Below are positions 44,075-54,528 of a stretch of 64,000 nt of DNA, piece by piece. Position numbers and translations under genes: made by a program. Below the pieces are notes generated by a model. That model saw nothing but the letters and a program-made list of their open reading frames with translations, had not been told where the DNA came from and made no database searches. Source of the stretch: Lihuaxuella thermophila (GTDB taxonomy: Bacteria; Bacillota; Bacilli; Thermoactinomycetales; Thermoactinomycetaceae); contig NZ_FOCQ01000011.1 in assembly GCF_900110165.1 (NCBI RefSeq), positions 62,001-126,000 of the forward strand, given 5' to 3'. Position 1 is the stretch's first letter, and each line of letters starts with the position of its first letter.

Positions 44075-46405
44075 CTACTTGGCTACTCTTTTCTTTTCAA
44101 ATTCTTCAAGAGTGACCAGAACTTCTCTCGGTTTGCTTCCCTCATACGGACCGACAATTCCGTTCGCTTCCATCATGTCGATCAAACGGGCCGCCCGGGT
44201 ATATCCCACCCGCAACCGGCGCTGAATGAGAGACACAGACGCCGTTTTTGCTTCCAAAACGATTTGCACGGCTTGGGGATAAAGCTCATCCTGGATCTCA
44301 TCAACCGTTGCATTCTCGCTCGCAGCCGGAATCATCTCTTCATTGTACTTAGCTTCCTGTTGTGTTTTTACAAATTTGACAACAGATTCCACCTCTTCAT
44401 CCGACAAAAAAGCTCCTTGTACCCGAATCGGTTTGGAAGCACCGATCGGAAGATACAGCATATCTCCCCGGCCCAACAATTTATCCGCTCCTCCCATATC
44501 CAAGATCGTACGGGAATCGGCTTGGGAAGAAACGGCAAAGGCAATCCGGGACGGAATATTGGCTTTAATCACCCCGGTGATCACATCGACTGAAGGGCGC
44601 TGAGTAGCAATAATCAAATGAATACCCGCGGCCCGGGCCATCTGGGCCAGCCGGCAGATGGCATCCTCCACATCTGCAGGAGCTACCATCATCAAGTCAG
44701 CCAACTCATCCACAATGACAACTATGTACGGAAGGGGCATTAGGCTGCCGTCTTCGTTTTGCTCGGCGGCCATTTGGTTATAGCGCTCGATATCGCGGGC
44801 GCCGTTTTTTGCGAATAACTCATAGCGCTTTTCCATCTCTGACACGACTTTTTTCAGAGCGACCGCTGCCTTGCGCGGATCTGTCACCACCGGAGCCAGC
44901 AAATGCGGGATACCGTTATAGACATTCAGTTCTACCATTTTGGGGTCAATCATCATCAACTTGACTTCATCCGGCCGCGCTTTGTACAAAAGGCTGGTGA
45001 TAATTCCGTTAATACAGACACTTTTTCCGGACCCTGTGGCGCCGGCGACCAATAAATGGGGCATTTTCGCCAGATTGGCCACAATCGGTTCACCGGAAAT
45101 GTCTTTTCCAAGGGCAATGCTCAGTTTGGAAGTCGCCTCCTGGTATGAAGGGCTTTCCAGAACATCCCTGAGTCCGACCAATGCTACTTCGGCATTGGGC
45201 ACTTCAATCCCAACCGCGGACTTTCCGGGAATCGGGGCTTCGATTCGAATATCTTTGGCCGCCAAGGCCAGGGCGATATCATCCGCCAAATTGACGATCC
45301 GGCTGACCTTTACCCCGATCTCCGGTTGAATTTCGTATCTGGTCACTGTCGGGCCGCGGTGAATCGCCGTCACTTTCGCCTGTACCCCGAAGCTGGATAA
45401 GGTTCTGATCAGAGTGGCAGCATTATGTTCAATGTCCTCTTTCTCCCCGGTGCTTCTCTTCTTAGGCCTGTAGAGAAGCTTTAACGGCGGCAGTCGGTAA
45501 TTGGACATTTGGGTTTCCGACCGAAAACGGACCTCCACTGATTCCGCCTCTTGCTCAGGCGGGGAGTTCGGCTTCTTCTTCTCTCCCGATTGCTCCAGAG
45601 GCAAGGTAAGCTGCTCATTATTCTTTTCATTCTTCGCTTGTGCGGCTTGTATGTACGCCTGATCTTCGTAATCATAAATGACTGGCTTGTCCGGCTCATG
45701 AATGGGATCCAAACTGACTTGGGGGAATGGCGCCTTCTTTGACTTGGCAGGCTGCTTTTGCTTTTTTTGTTTCTGCTCATATTGCTGACGCACAAACCGG
45801 GCCAGGGAGTCCTTCACCCGTTTCTTCTGATTCTTCCATCCCGTGCGGATGGATTTAAAGAAATTCGCAAAGGAAAATCCCGTAACCAAGAGAAAACCGG
45901 ACAACACGAATGCTCCCAAAGCAATAATTGTCCCCGTATCATCAAATAAAAAATACAAGAGAGAATAAACGATGGCTCCCACCATTCCGCTGCCTACATC
46001 CATGGGCAGGCGGGACTGCCTTTCCTCAAGCAGCAGATTCCAAGTCGTATCGAGGATGCTTCCCGTCATCCCTTGATCTTTCAACGCCTGGAACGTGAGG
46101 AAATGGTTAAAGGCCAAGAGCGATAAAAGCATGATCACAAATCCCGTCACCCGTGGTGACCAATGCCCGGGCCATTTCCGGTTGACGATGACGTAGATGG
46201 CCAGCCCGACTCCCATCAAGGGAATAATAAAATCCCACGTTCCGACGATGAAGCGTGAGAGATACGTTAAATTCCGGCCGATGGCCCCGTAGCTGGCCAT
46301 GGTGATCAAGGAGAGAGCTAAAATGATAATCCCGTAGATTTCAAATAATATCTCTTGTTTGAGTTGTTGTTGGCGAGTTGGATCTTTTTTCTTTTTCTTA
46401 GGCAT
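44075..46405 (-). CDS. spoIIIE: DNA translocase SpoIIIE/FtsK
   Basis: A 776-residue DNA pump that moves the chromosome into the forespore and clears DNA at septa. Four membrane helices (about 25-165), a charged linker (about 180-300), the RecA-like motor with Walker [10 protein letters not shown], and a C-terminal winged-helix gamma domain ([18 protein letters not shown]). ATG at 46405 follows AAAGGTGG and gives MPKKKKKDP. Locus next to ylzJ-tepA is that of spoIIIE in B. subtilis, rather than its paralogue sftA. Confidence 0.93.
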   Translation of the reverse strand: MPKKKKKDPTRQQQLKQEILFEIYGIIILALSLITMASYGAIGRNLTYLSRFIVGTWDFIIPLMGVGLAIYVIVNRKWPGHWSPRVTGFVIMLLSLLAFNHFLTFQALKDQGMTGSILDTTWNLLLEERQSRLPMDVGSGMVGAIVYSLLYFLFDDTGTIIALGAFVLSGFLLVTGFSFANFFKSIRTGWKNQKKRVKDSLARFVRQQYEQKQKKQKQPAKSKKAPFPQVSLDPIHEPDKPVIYDYEDQAYIQAAQAKNEKNNEQLTLPLEQSGEKKKPNSPPEQEAESVEVRFRSETQMSNYRLPPLKLLYRPKKRSTGEKEDIEHNAATLIRTLSSFGVQAKVTAIHRGPTVTRYEIQPEIGVKVSRIVNLADDIALALAAKDIRIEAPIPGKSAVGIEVPNAEVALVGLRDVLESPSYQEATSKLSIALGKDISGEPIVANLAKMPHLLVAGATGSGKSVCINGIITSLLYKARPDEVKLMMIDPKMVELNVYNGIPHLLAPVVTDPRKAAVALKKVVSEMEKRYELFAKNGARDIERYNQMAAEQNEDGSLMPLPYIVVIVDELADLMMVAPADVEDAICRLAQMARAAGIHLIIATQRPSVDVITGVIKANIPSRIAFAVSSQADSRTILDMGGADKLLGRGDMLYLPIGASKPIRVQGAFLSDEEVESVVKFVKTQQEAKYNEEMIPAASENATVDEIQDELYPQAVQIVLEAKTASVSLIQRRLRVGYTRAARLIDMMEANGIVGPYEGSKPREVLVTLEEFEKKRVAK

Positions 46406-46476
46406 GACAACCACCTTTTCTACCATCCAGTCCATTCCCATTATAGCATGGAAATGCTCGCCAGCAGACAACTCAT

Positions 46477-46701
46477 CTAAATTTTTGGAAATAGTTGCAC
46501 TTTGTTTCCCGGTTGAAAGCGCGGATCCAGATAATGATCGGGATTCGGGGAGAGAATCCTCACGATGGTGGCTTCCGATGCATTTTCCAGCTGAATCACC
46601 ATCTGTACACCATCGATGACCACTTCTTTTTGCTCCGGCCTTTTTTGATGATTGGAATCAAAAAAAATAAGCTCCTCCGGCAAAATGGTGTAGTGGATCA
46701 T
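46477..46701 (-). CDS. ylzJ: YlzJ-like protein
   Basis: A 74-residue protein ([38 protein letters not shown]) of the YlzJ family, unknown function. Its ATG overlaps the tepA stop by 4 bases; AAGGAG lies upstream. It is conserved between tepA and spoIIIE in Bacillales. Confidence 0.9.
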   Translation of the reverse strand: MIHYTILPEELIFFDSNHQKRPEQKEVVIDGVQMVIQLENASEATIVRILSPNPDHYLDPRFQPGNKVQLFPKI

Positions 46702-47426
46702 TGCAACAGTTCTCCTTTTTTCGCTTTGATCTTATTATTGAGCTCCCCAAGGGCATCCGAAATGCCGCCCACCCGGTCGATCAAACCGTATTCCACCGCA
46801 TCCCGGCCGATCACGTTCGTACCGATATCCCTCGCCAGTTCCCCGGTCCGGAACATCAGCTCACGAAATTTTTCTTCTGTAATGTTGGAATGCCGGGCGA
46901 CAAACCGAATCACCCGGTCCTGCATTTTTTCCAGGTATTCAAATGTTTGCGGGACACCGATCACAAGTCCCGTTAAACGGACGGGATGAATGGTCATGGT
47001 CGCCGTCTCAGCGATGAAAGAAGTATCAGCCGCTACAGCGATCGGGACACCGATGCTGTGTCCTCCGCCCAGGACGATCGATACAGTGGGTTTGCTCATC
47101 GTGGCAATCATTTCGGCGATGGCCAGTCCGGCTTCCACATCCCCTCCCACCGTGTTCAGAATGATGACAACGCCTTCAACTTTTGGATTTTGCTCAGCCG
47201 CCACAATTTGCGGGATGACATGTTCATATTTGGTTGTCTTGTTTTGCGGCGGCATAACCAAATGGCCTTCGATTTGTCCGATCACGTTCAGACAAAAAAT
47301 ATTGGACTCCAATTGCGGTACATTCGCCGCCCCCAATTGCTGAATGGCCTGAACTGCGGTTGCTTTCTTAGCCAATTCCTCTTCTGCCGGTTTTGGCTGC
47401 TCTGCAGCATACTCTTCGTTCATCAT
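46698..47426 (-). CDS. tepA: ClpP-family serine protease TepA (translocation-enhancing protein)
   Basis: A 242-residue ClpP-like protein ([37 protein letters not shown] with the catalytic Ser, [14 protein letters not shown] with the His). In B. subtilis TepA promotes protein secretion, probably by degrading signal peptides. Its N-terminus is Glu/Lys-rich with no signal. Start may be either of two adjacent ATGs (47426 or 47423). Confidence 0.93.
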   Translation of the reverse strand: MMNEEYAAEQPKPAEEELAKKATAVQAIQQLGAANVPQLESNIFCLNVIGQIEGHLVMPPQNKTTKYEHVIPQIVAAEQNPKVEGVVIILNTVGGDVEAGLAIAEMIATMSKPTVSIVLGGGHSIGVPIAVAADTSFIAETATMTIHPVRLTGLVIGVPQTFEYLEKMQDRVIRFVARHSNITEEKFRELMFRTGELARDIGTNVIGRDAVEYGLIDRVGGISDALGELNNKIKAKKGELLQ

Positions 47427-47521
47427 CCATTTCCCTTCCTTTCAACCAATCTTCCGTTAGTATGCACGGAAGTAAGCCAAGTTATGGGGAAGGGTGACTC
47501 AAAGTTCGATCAGAATGAACG

Positions 47522-47550
47522 ATCTTATTCTACGAACGAGGCGTGATCAA
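47522..47550 (-). promoter_or_regulatory. Probable sigma-A promoter of tepA-ylzJ-spoIIIE
   Basis: On the minus strand TTGATC (47550-47545), 17 bases, TAAGAT (47527-47522), about 95 bases upstream of tepA. Confidence 0.45.
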
Positions 47551-47647
47551 CAACCCGCATCTGTGAAGCTCCATGTGGGGGTCCATTTGAACGGGTTTAT
47601 TCTAAAATTTTATTAAATCTTATTGTTGATCGTAAAATGAACGGACC

Positions 47648-48580
47648 TTATTTAAAAAAAGAGCGGAAAAAGCGGATTTGCGGTTGGGAGCCCTGGCTTT
47701 TTACTTGTGCCAGCGCGGCCCGGTAAAATTGATACCCTTTCATATGCGGGCCGTGAGGATTCAGATAACGTTTGCGAAATTCGGTCGAATTGACGTCCTC
47801 AACCAGTTCCAAACCCCGTGATTCCAAGTACTCTGGCAGCTCTTCCGGAATCATTCCATACGTCCAAGGTTCTCCGATTCGTTGCAATAATCGGTAAATT
47901 CTCCGTAAACTCGGGTCTTCGGCCAGTGCATCAATCGTGTCTTTATGAACATAAGTAAACAGAACAAAACTCCCCGGAGCCGTACGGCCAATGAACCGGA
48001 GCGTGGTATCGACAGCTTGTTCACTGAGATAATTGGTGACCCCTTCCCAAATGAAAAATGCAGGACGTTTCATGTTAAATCCCGCATCTGATAATGCCTG
48101 TTCCAGTTTCTGGGTATTCAAGTCTGTTTCAACAAAAGTCACATCCTCAGGCACTGGACCGAGGATTCTTTTCAATTTCTTTTTCTTCTCAAACAAAGTT
48201 CCGGGCTGGTCCACTTCAAAAACACGAATCCGGCCGACAGTCGGAATGCGGTAGGCCCGGCTGTCAAACCCGGAACCCAAAATCACCACCTGCTTGATTC
48301 CTTTTTCTAACGCATTAATGAGATGATCATCAATCAGTCGCGTTCGGGCGACTCCGGATGCCCTGGCACCGGGTCCCCATCGGTCAACCAGGTACGGAAC
48401 CGATTTTCCAATCAAAGGAATCCTGGACAGGTAAGCAGCCGCTTGTAAAGATGAACTGAGAAACCTGACTGCATATGGATCTTCAAATAAACGGCGTTCT
48501 TTCGGGTACGAATACTCCAGCGCGCGAAAAAAAGCGACAAATTCCGCTGTTTTGCTCGCATGATCATGATTCAAAGTCAT
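47648..48580 (-). CDS. Class I SAM-dependent methyltransferase (TIGR00027/LCMT-like)
   Basis: A 310-residue methyltransferase. SAM-binding VVILGSGFDSRAYRI, acidic FEVDQPG, TFVETDLN and FIWEGVTNYL match the leucine carboxyl methyltransferase-like family, common in mycobacteria and streptomycetes. The substrate is unknown. It is inserted between tepA and the RNase J gene, which are closer in B. subtilis, with gaps on both sides and its own codons in line with neighbours. Could be an accessory gene acquired by transfer. Confidence 0.85.
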   Translation of the reverse strand: MTLNHDHASKTAEFVAFFRALEYSYPKERRLFEDPYAVRFLSSSLQAAAYLSRIPLIGKSVPYLVDRWGPGARASGVARTRLIDDHLINALEKGIKQVVILGSGFDSRAYRIPTVGRIRVFEVDQPGTLFEKKKKLKRILGPVPEDVTFVETDLNTQKLEQALSDAGFNMKRPAFFIWEGVTNYLSEQAVDTTLRFIGRTAPGSFVLFTYVHKDTIDALAEDPSLRRIYRLLQRIGEPWTYGMIPEELPEYLESRGLELVEDVNSTEFRKRYLNPHGPHMKGYQFYRAALAQVKSQGSQPQIRFFRSFFK

Positions 48581-48705
48581 GGTTTTATCTCACTCCCGAC
48601 GGGTTTATATCTCTGTTGTTTGATAAGTTTTTGATTCATTCTTATGTATTTTTTCGTTCAGTTATGTTTGTGTTTCCCGCCGAACTCACCGTCCAGTGAA
48701 AACAA

Positions 48706-48746
48706 AACAGCCATCACACCTCGATCCAGGTGTAATGGCTGTTTTT
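48706..48746 (-). terminator. Intrinsic terminator after the RNase J gene
   Basis: Stem AACAGCCATTACACC/GGTGTGATGGCTGTT and a short T run on the minus strand. Confidence 0.8.
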
Positions 48747-48760
48747 TCATTATCGAGTTT

Positions 48761-50431
48761 CTATACTTCCATGATGATCGGCAAGATCATCGGGCGGCGG
48801 CGTGTGCGTTCAAAGAGGAATTTGCTCAAAGAATCGCGAATGCTTGTTTTCAGCGACGCCCATTCACTCACCTGATCTTTCATGCATTTTTCCATGGTTT
48901 GGCTGACGACTTGGTTGGCTTCTTCTAATAATTTCTCGGATTCACGAACATAGACGAAGCCGCGCGAAATGATGTCGGGGCCGGATAATATGGTCCCGTT
49001 TGCTTTACTTAGGGTGACGACAACAACAAGAATACCATCTTGTGAAAGGAGTTTGCGGTCTCTTAGAACAATATTTCCAACATCTCCAACGCCTAAACCA
49101 TCGATGAGAATTTTTCCGGTGGGGACTTTCGGGCCGTATCTTGCCTTTCCTCCCGAAATCTCAACAGTATCCCCATTGTCGCAGATAAAGATATTTTCAG
49201 GTCGAACTCCTACAGATTCGGCAAGTTGGGCGTGAGCACGCAACATGCGGTACTCACCGTGAATCGGAATAAAGTATTTGGGTTTCATCAGACTGAGCAT
49301 CAATTTAAGGTCTTCTTGTGAACCATGTCCGGAAACATGAACATGAGCAGTGGTACTGTAGACCACATCGGCACCAATACGGAATAACTGGTCGACCGTG
49401 CGGCCGATCAATTTTTCATTTCCGGGGATCGGGGTTGCGGCAATGATCACGGTATCACCCGGCAAAATCTCCACTTTGCGGTGGGATGCGTTTGCCATCC
49501 GGGTGAGTGCAGACATGGATTCCCCCTGGCTTCCCGTGGAAATCACCGCCACTTTGTGAGCAGGCAGACGGTTGATTTCATCAGGGTCAATCAACAAGTC
49601 GGATGGGATATGCAAATACCCCAAATCGGAGGCGATATTGACCACATTTACCATACTGCGTCCGACCACCGCAAGTTTTCGGCCGTACAAGTGGCAGGCG
49701 TCCACCACCTGTTGAATGCGATGGATATTGGAAGCAAATGTGGCAACAATCACCCTCTGCTTGGCTCTGCGGAACACATCTTTGATGCCTTCGCCAACCG
49801 TCCGTTCCGACCCGGTAAATCCAGGACGTTCCGCATTCGTGCTGTCCGATAGCAGGCACAATACCCCTTTTTTACCAATTTCAGCCATCTTGTGAAGATC
49901 TGCCGTCAGTCCATTGACAGGAGTCATGTCAAACTTGAAGTCTCCGGTATGTACCACGGCACCTTCAGGTGTTTCAAGACAAACTCCGACAGAATCCGGA
50001 ATGCTGTGGTTGGTATGAAAAAAGGAGGCCTTCATCGATCCTAACGTGATTACGGACTCATTGTTGACAATAATCCGCTTGGTGTCATTTAAAATGTGAG
50101 CTTCACGCAACTTGTGCTCAATCAGGCCCATGGTCAGCTTGGTTGCATAGATGGGCACATTTAACTGGCGCAAAATGTACGGAAGCCCGCCGATATGATC
50201 CTCGTGTCCATGTGTCAGAATGATTCCACGCACTTTATCCTGATTCTCAATCAAGTAGGTGATATCGGGAATGACGATATCGATCCCCAACATTTCCTCT
50301 TCCGGAAACATCAAACCCGCATCGATGACAACGATGTCATTCCCGTATTGAACCACATACATGTTTTTTCCGATTTCATCCAACCCACCGAGAGCAAAAA
50401 TAAGTAGTTTGCCTCGCTGGTTTTTCGTCAA
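48761..50431 (-). CDS. rnjB: Ribonuclease J
   Basis: A 556-residue metallo-beta-lactamase/beta-CASP ribonuclease with 5'-3' exonuclease and endonuclease activity. The metal motif THGHEDHIGGLP (His74, His76, Asp78, His79) is complete, with HTGDFKFD and the beta-CASP block (IVATFASNIHRIQ, ISTGSQGE, HVHVSGHGSQEDLKLM, IPIHGEYRM). Location behind dapA is that of rnjB (RNase J2), but the full catalytic set looks more like RNase J1. The symbol follows synteny. Start is a TTG with AGGAGG 9 bases upstream. Confidence 0.88.
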   Translation of the reverse strand: MTKNQRGKLLIFALGGLDEIGKNMYVVQYGNDIVVIDAGLMFPEEEMLGIDIVIPDITYLIENQDKVRGIILTHGHEDHIGGLPYILRQLNVPIYATKLTMGLIEHKLREAHILNDTKRIIVNNESVITLGSMKASFFHTNHSIPDSVGVCLETPEGAVVHTGDFKFDMTPVNGLTADLHKMAEIGKKGVLCLLSDSTNAERPGFTGSERTVGEGIKDVFRRAKQRVIVATFASNIHRIQQVVDACHLYGRKLAVVGRSMVNVVNIASDLGYLHIPSDLLIDPDEINRLPAHKVAVISTGSQGESMSALTRMANASHRKVEILPGDTVIIAATPIPGNEKLIGRTVDQLFRIGADVVYSTTAHVHVSGHGSQEDLKLMLSLMKPKYFIPIHGEYRMLRAHAQLAESVGVRPENIFICDNGDTVEISGGKARYGPKVPTGKILIDGLGVGDVGNIVLRDRKLLSQDGILVVVVTLSKANGTILSGPDIISRGFVYVRESEKLLEEANQVVSQTMEKCMKDQVSEWASLKTSIRDSLSKFLFERTRRRPMILPIIMEV

Positions 50432-50494
50432 TCAAGTAAACCTCCTATATTTAGTTGTTGGTCACCCTAAACCGCACAAATCTCACTTGTTCCC

Positions 50495-50524
50495 ATTATA
50501 TACGATTGAAAAATGAATATGCAA
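50495..50524 (-). promoter_or_regulatory. Sigma-A promoter of the RNase J gene
   Basis: On the minus strand TTGCAT (50524-50519), 18 bases, TATAAT (50500-50495). Confidence 0.6.
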
Positions 50525-50592
50525 CCAAATATTTAAACTTGACAATTTCGACAGCTCTCTTTTCCATCGGCTTATCAATAGTTCAACGATTG

Positions 50593-50624
50593 AAAGCCGC
50601 CCTCCCGGGAGGAAGAGCGGCTTT
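50593..50624 (-). terminator. Intrinsic terminator after dapA
   Basis: Stem AAAGCCGC/GCGGCTTT with additional GC pairs, followed only by a short T-poor tail. Confidence 0.6.
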
Positions 50625-50632
50625 GTTCACAA

Positions 50633-51505
50633 TCATCCTAACAGGCGTACCCAGTCATCGGCTTCAGCTTTTTGTTTTTCGTCCAATTCAACGAGCGGAA
50701 GGCGAACATAAGGATCGCACCAGCCTTTTTGAGACATGGCATATTTGAGGGGAACCGGGCTGGTCGTCATAAACAAGCCATTAAATACCGGCAGCAACTT
50801 TTTATGCAACGCCAAAGCCTTGGAGTTGTCACCGGCGAAGAAAGCATCGATCATCTCTTTCATCTCGCGGCCTGCCACATGGCTGGCGACGCTGACGACT
50901 CCTGCCCCGCCCACAGCGAGAACCGGTAATGTCAATTTATCATCTCCGCTGTATACGGCAATATCATCGCCAACACGGGCAATCACTTCGGAAATTTGGC
51001 CCAGATCCCCGCTCGCTTCTTTGATCGCGACAATGCTGTCAATCTCGGTGAGACGGACCATCGTTTCGACGTCCATGTTTATACCGGTCCGACCCGGAAT
51101 GTTATAGAGCATGACCGGCAGTTGAGTCGACTCTGCTATCGCTGTAAAATGTCGGATCAAACCCTGTTGGGAAGGTTTATTATAGTAAGGCGCGACCAGC
51201 ATAATGCCGTCGACACCGATTTCCTCCGCTTGTTTGGTGAGCTGAATGCTTTGCGCCGTATTATTGCTTCCGGTACCGGCGATGACTTTGGCACGTCCGG
51301 CAACTTTGTCGACAGTAAAACGGAACAATTGAAGCTTTTCGTCATGGGATAAGTTCGGCGATTCGGCCGTTGTTCCGGACACGACGATTCCATCGCTTCC
51401 GGTTGCAATCAAACGTTCAATGCATTCTTCCAAACGGGGCCAGTCAATTTCATTATTGCGAGTAAACGGGGTAAACATCGCTGTGATTAGACGCCCAAAT
51501 ACCAC
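50633..51505 (-). CDS. dapA: 4-hydroxy-tetrahydrodipicolinate synthase
   Basis: A 290-residue aldolase condensing pyruvate and aspartate semialdehyde. Schiff-base Lys162 in VAIKEASGD, Tyr134 in LYNIPGRTG, and the GTTAESPNLS block are present. Feeds both lysine and dipicolinate. It sits downstream of dapG by 21 bases. Confidence 0.97.
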   Translation of the reverse strand: MVFGRLITAMFTPFTRNNEIDWPRLEECIERLIATGSDGIVVSGTTAESPNLSHDEKLQLFRFTVDKVAGRAKVIAGTGSNNTAQSIQLTKQAEEIGVDGIMLVAPYYNKPSQQGLIRHFTAIAESTQLPVMLYNIPGRTGINMDVETMVRLTEIDSIVAIKEASGDLGQISEVIARVGDDIAVYSGDDKLTLPVLAVGGAGVVSVASHVAGREMKEMIDAFFAGDNSKALALHKKLLPVFNGLFMTTSPVPLKYAMSQKGWCDPYVRLPLVELDEKQKAEADDWVRLLG

Positions 51506-51526
51506 AAATTTTCTCCTCCATTCACA

Positions 51527-52756
51527 TCAAGAATATTTTAAACGGTGCAGTTCGAATTTCCTGTGCAGAGCCCGAACCGCCCTGACCATGTCCGTGCCGC
51601 GCACAAGGACCCAGATGGTGGTATGAGAGTCTGCAGATTGCAGGATTTGAATATCTTCTTCCGTCAGAGCTTCCACGATTTTAGCCATCACGCCCGGCAC
51701 GCCGGCAATTCCGGCACCGACCGTGGAGACTTTGGCACAATTGCGGTTGAGCTCCGGCTCCAAGTCCAGCTCGAGCAGGATTTTCTCAGCCCGCTCAGCT
51801 AATTCATCGTAAACGGTATAAGCAATTCCGCTGGGGTTCACACTGATAAAGTCAACGCTGATCCCATTTTCCGCCATCGCTTTAAACACTTTGAGTTGAA
51901 TGTCAAATTGCCCCTGTTTAGCCGGTACTTTGATTTGAGTGACATTAGGCATCTGTGTAATGCCCGTAATCAGCGAATCTCTCAGTTCACCGGCCAGGTG
52001 CTCTGCTTCGGCCAAGTTGGTGACCAGGGTTCCCGGATGATCGGACATGGTGGAGCGGACACGGATGGGAACATTGGTCTGCATGGCGATTTCAACGGCA
52101 CGCGGATGAATCACTTTCGCCCCCTGGAATGCCAGGTTGCACATCTCCGTATAAGTGACTCGATCCAGGGGAATGGCATCTTCGACGATCCGGGGATCAG
52201 CCGTCATAATTCCTTCTACATCTGTAAAAATATCCACGTATTCGGCACGAAGAGCCACCCCGAGTGCAGTCGCCGAAGTATCGCTTCCGCCGCGTCCCAG
52301 GGTCGTAATCTCTCCATCGGTCGTTTGCCCTTGAAAACCGGTAACGATCACCACTTTCCCTTTTTCCAGCTGCCTTAAAACCCGTTTGGGGTTGATCGTT
52401 ACAATCTGAGCGTTTGTATGCTTCCCATTGGTTATGATTCCCGCTTGTCCCCCGGTCAGTACACAGTTATCTATTTCATGCCGGGAGAGCAGGCTGGATA
52501 AAGTGGTGGCGGAGATGATTTCCCCGCAGCTCATCAGCAAATCCTTTTCCCGCGGTGACAGATGATCCCCATATTGTCTGGCGAGTTCCAACAGCGTATC
52601 TGTCGCATAAGGATCCCCTTTTCTCCCCATCGCAGAGACAACGACCACCAGACGATAACCTTCCGCCAAAGCCAATTTGATGTGGTGGAGCACCCGTTCC
52701 CGGAGTTGCGGCGATGCCACGGAAGTACCCCCGAATTTCTGCACTAATATTCTCAT
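51527..52756 (-). CDS. dapG: Aspartate kinase (DapG type)
   Basis: A 409-residue kinase with KFGGTSVA at the N-terminus, GRGGSDTSA in the centre, and two C-terminal ACT repeats (about 265-400). By position between asd and dapA it is DapG (aspartokinase I), which responds to meso-diaminopimelate in B. subtilis. Two adjacent ATGs exist; I use the second (52756), since the first lies only 3-5 bases after GAAGGG. Confidence 0.93.
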   Translation of the reverse strand: MRILVQKFGGTSVASPQLRERVLHHIKLALAEGYRLVVVVSAMGRKGDPYATDTLLELARQYGDHLSPREKDLLMSCGEIISATTLSSLLSRHEIDNCVLTGGQAGIITNGKHTNAQIVTINPKRVLRQLEKGKVVIVTGFQGQTTDGEITTLGRGGSDTSATALGVALRAEYVDIFTDVEGIMTADPRIVEDAIPLDRVTYTEMCNLAFQGAKVIHPRAVEIAMQTNVPIRVRSTMSDHPGTLVTNLAEAEHLAGELRDSLITGITQMPNVTQIKVPAKQGQFDIQLKVFKAMAENGISVDFISVNPSGIAYTVYDELAERAEKILLELDLEPELNRNCAKVSTVGAGIAGVPGVMAKIVEALTEEDIQILQSADSHTTIWVLVRGTDMVRAVRALHRKFELHRLKYS

Positions 52757-52779
52757 CATGATCCCTTCTTACTGTCTCT

Positions 52780-53817
52780 CTATTTCTCTTCTGATACAAG
52801 GGCTTCAGCAATTTGAATTGCGTTGGTCGCCGCTCCCTTCAATAGGTTATCCGACACCACCCACAGATTGACAGCACGCGGATGGGTCAAATCCCGACGA
52901 ATGCGCCCAACGAATACTTCCGTGCGATCTTCGGCATCGATCGGCATCGGATACACTTGCTCTTCGATCGCGTCCTGCACGATCACACCGGGAGCTCTTT
53001 TTAACAGTTCCCGCACTTCGCTCAATTCATAATCAGATTTGAGCTCCACGTACACGGATTCACTATGTCCGCGCATGACCGGCACGCGCACACAGGTAGC
53101 CGTTACCCCGATGCTTTCATCATTGAAGATTTTTTTGGTTTCCCGGACCATTTTCATCTCTTCCAAGGTGAATCCGTTCTCTTGTGCGACGTCGATTTGG
53201 GGTATTACATTAAAAGCCATTTGATAATGTTTGCTCAGCTTTCCAACCGGCAAAATGTTGGCGTTAACCTCTTCGTCATTCAGGACGGCCCGGCTTTGCT
53301 CACGCAATTCTTCCGTCGCCTGCCATCCAGCTCCCGACACGGATTGGTAGGTGGAAACAATGATCCGTTCAATTCCGTAATGATCGTAGAGGGGCTTCAG
53401 AGCCACCACCATTTGAATCGTGGAGCAGTTGGGGTTGGCAATAATCCCTTTATGCTCGTAGATGGCTTCGCGGTTTACTTCCGGCACCACCAGCGGAACA
53501 TCGGGATTCATGCGGAATGCATTGGTGTTATCGATGACGACGGCTCCACGGGAGACCGCTTCCGGAGCCAGTTTTTCACTGATACTTCCACCTGCGCTGA
53601 ACAGAGCGATATCAACACCGGCAAAAGCTTCAGGAACCGCTTCCTGCACGACGATTTCTTCCCCGCGGAAAGAGATGCCCTTCCCCGCGGAACGCGCCGA
53701 AGCCAGCGGACGAAGCTCCTTCACCGGAAAATTTCTGAGCTCTAAGTATTTGATCATCTGTTGTCCTACTGCACCTGTTGCTCCGACGACTGCAACCGTG
53801 TATCCCCGATTAGACAT
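52780..53817 (-). CDS. asd: Aspartate-semialdehyde dehydrogenase
   Basis: A 345-residue enzyme with VVGATGAVGQQ at the N-terminus and the catalytic Cys131 in ANPNCSTIQ; the active-site His is in MRGHSES. It reduces aspartyl phosphate to the semialdehyde. ATG at 53817 is 9 bases after AAGGGG. Adjacent dapG and dapA make a complete early pathway. Confidence 0.97.
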   Translation of the reverse strand: MSNRGYTVAVVGATGAVGQQMIKYLELRNFPVKELRPLASARSAGKGISFRGEEIVVQEAVPEAFAGVDIALFSAGGSISEKLAPEAVSRGAVVIDNTNAFRMNPDVPLVVPEVNREAIYEHKGIIANPNCSTIQMVVALKPLYDHYGIERIIVSTYQSVSGAGWQATEELREQSRAVLNDEEVNANILPVGKLSKHYQMAFNVIPQIDVAQENGFTLEEMKMVRETKKIFNDESIGVTATCVRVPVMRGHSESVYVELKSDYELSEVRELLKRAPGVIVQDAIEEQVYPMPIDAEDRTEVFVGRIRRDLTHPRAVNLWVVSDNLLKGAATNAIQIAEALVSEEK

Positions 53818-53850
53818 GCGAACATTCCCCTTCCCCAAGTAAATAAAATA

Positions 53851-53897
53851 GCAAGGCAGTCCCCCAAAACGAATCGTTATGTAGGGGACTTTGCCAT
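53851..53897 (-). terminator. Probable intrinsic terminator after dpaB
   Basis: Stem GGCAAAGTCCCC/GGGGGACTGCC with an 18-base loop, followed by TTGCTATTTTATTT. Confidence 0.5.
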
Positions 53898-53925
53898 CCT
53901 CTCATCTCAGAAAAGCTCTTTTCTA

Positions 53926-54528
53926 TTATGAGGTTAAGTAACGGTATTTTTCAACTATTAATGGCTGTAACTGTTTTCCCTCGATGGCTGCCAGACAAGT
54001 TTCGGGAATCAACTCCATTCTTGCTACCATCGATTTCGGTTTTTTCTCAGGGGCATCCTGACCGAAAGGCACAAAATAGATATCTTTGGCTGCCAGCAGT
54101 CGGGCGAGGTTTGCCGCATTTAAACCCAGGGCATCATTGGTGGAGATGGCCAGAACGACCGGACGGTGATTTCGCATCTGAGCCTTGGCGGCCATGAGGA
54201 CAGGTCCGTCGGTAAGCGCGTTTGCCAAGCGGGCCAGTGTGTTGCCCGTACAGGGAGCAATGACGAGGCAATCCAGCATTTTTGAAGGTCCAAACGGCTC
54301 CGTTTCCGGAATGGTCATCAGAGGTGTCCTGCCTGTGATGGTCTCAATTTTTCTCTTCCAATCTTCTGCAGTGCCAAAACGGCTGTCAACCGTTGCAACC
54401 GTATGAGAGATAATCGGGATCACTTTTGCCCCCAACTGAACCAGCCGTTCCATCTGCGGCAACACTTCATCGTGTGTACAGTGGGAGCCTGTCATGGCAA
54501 AGCCAACTGTCAATCCTTCAAAATTCAT
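53926..54528 (-). CDS. dpaB: Dipicolinate synthase subunit B
   Basis: A 200-residue flavoprotein-like subunit (VGFAMTGSHCTHDEVLPQ, LDCLVIAPCTGNTLARLANALTDGPV) of dipicolinate synthase (SpoVFB). It makes the spore-core DPA in the mother cell together with DpaA. Start overlaps the dpaA stop by 4 bases. Confidence 0.97.
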   Translation of the reverse strand: MNFEGLTVGFAMTGSHCTHDEVLPQMERLVQLGAKVIPIISHTVATVDSRFGTAEDWKRKIETITGRTPLMTIPETEPFGPSKMLDCLVIAPCTGNTLARLANALTDGPVLMAAKAQMRNHRPVVLAISTNDALGLNAANLARLLAAKDIYFVPFGQDAPEKKPKSMVARMELIPETCLAAIEGKQLQPLIVEKYRYLTS

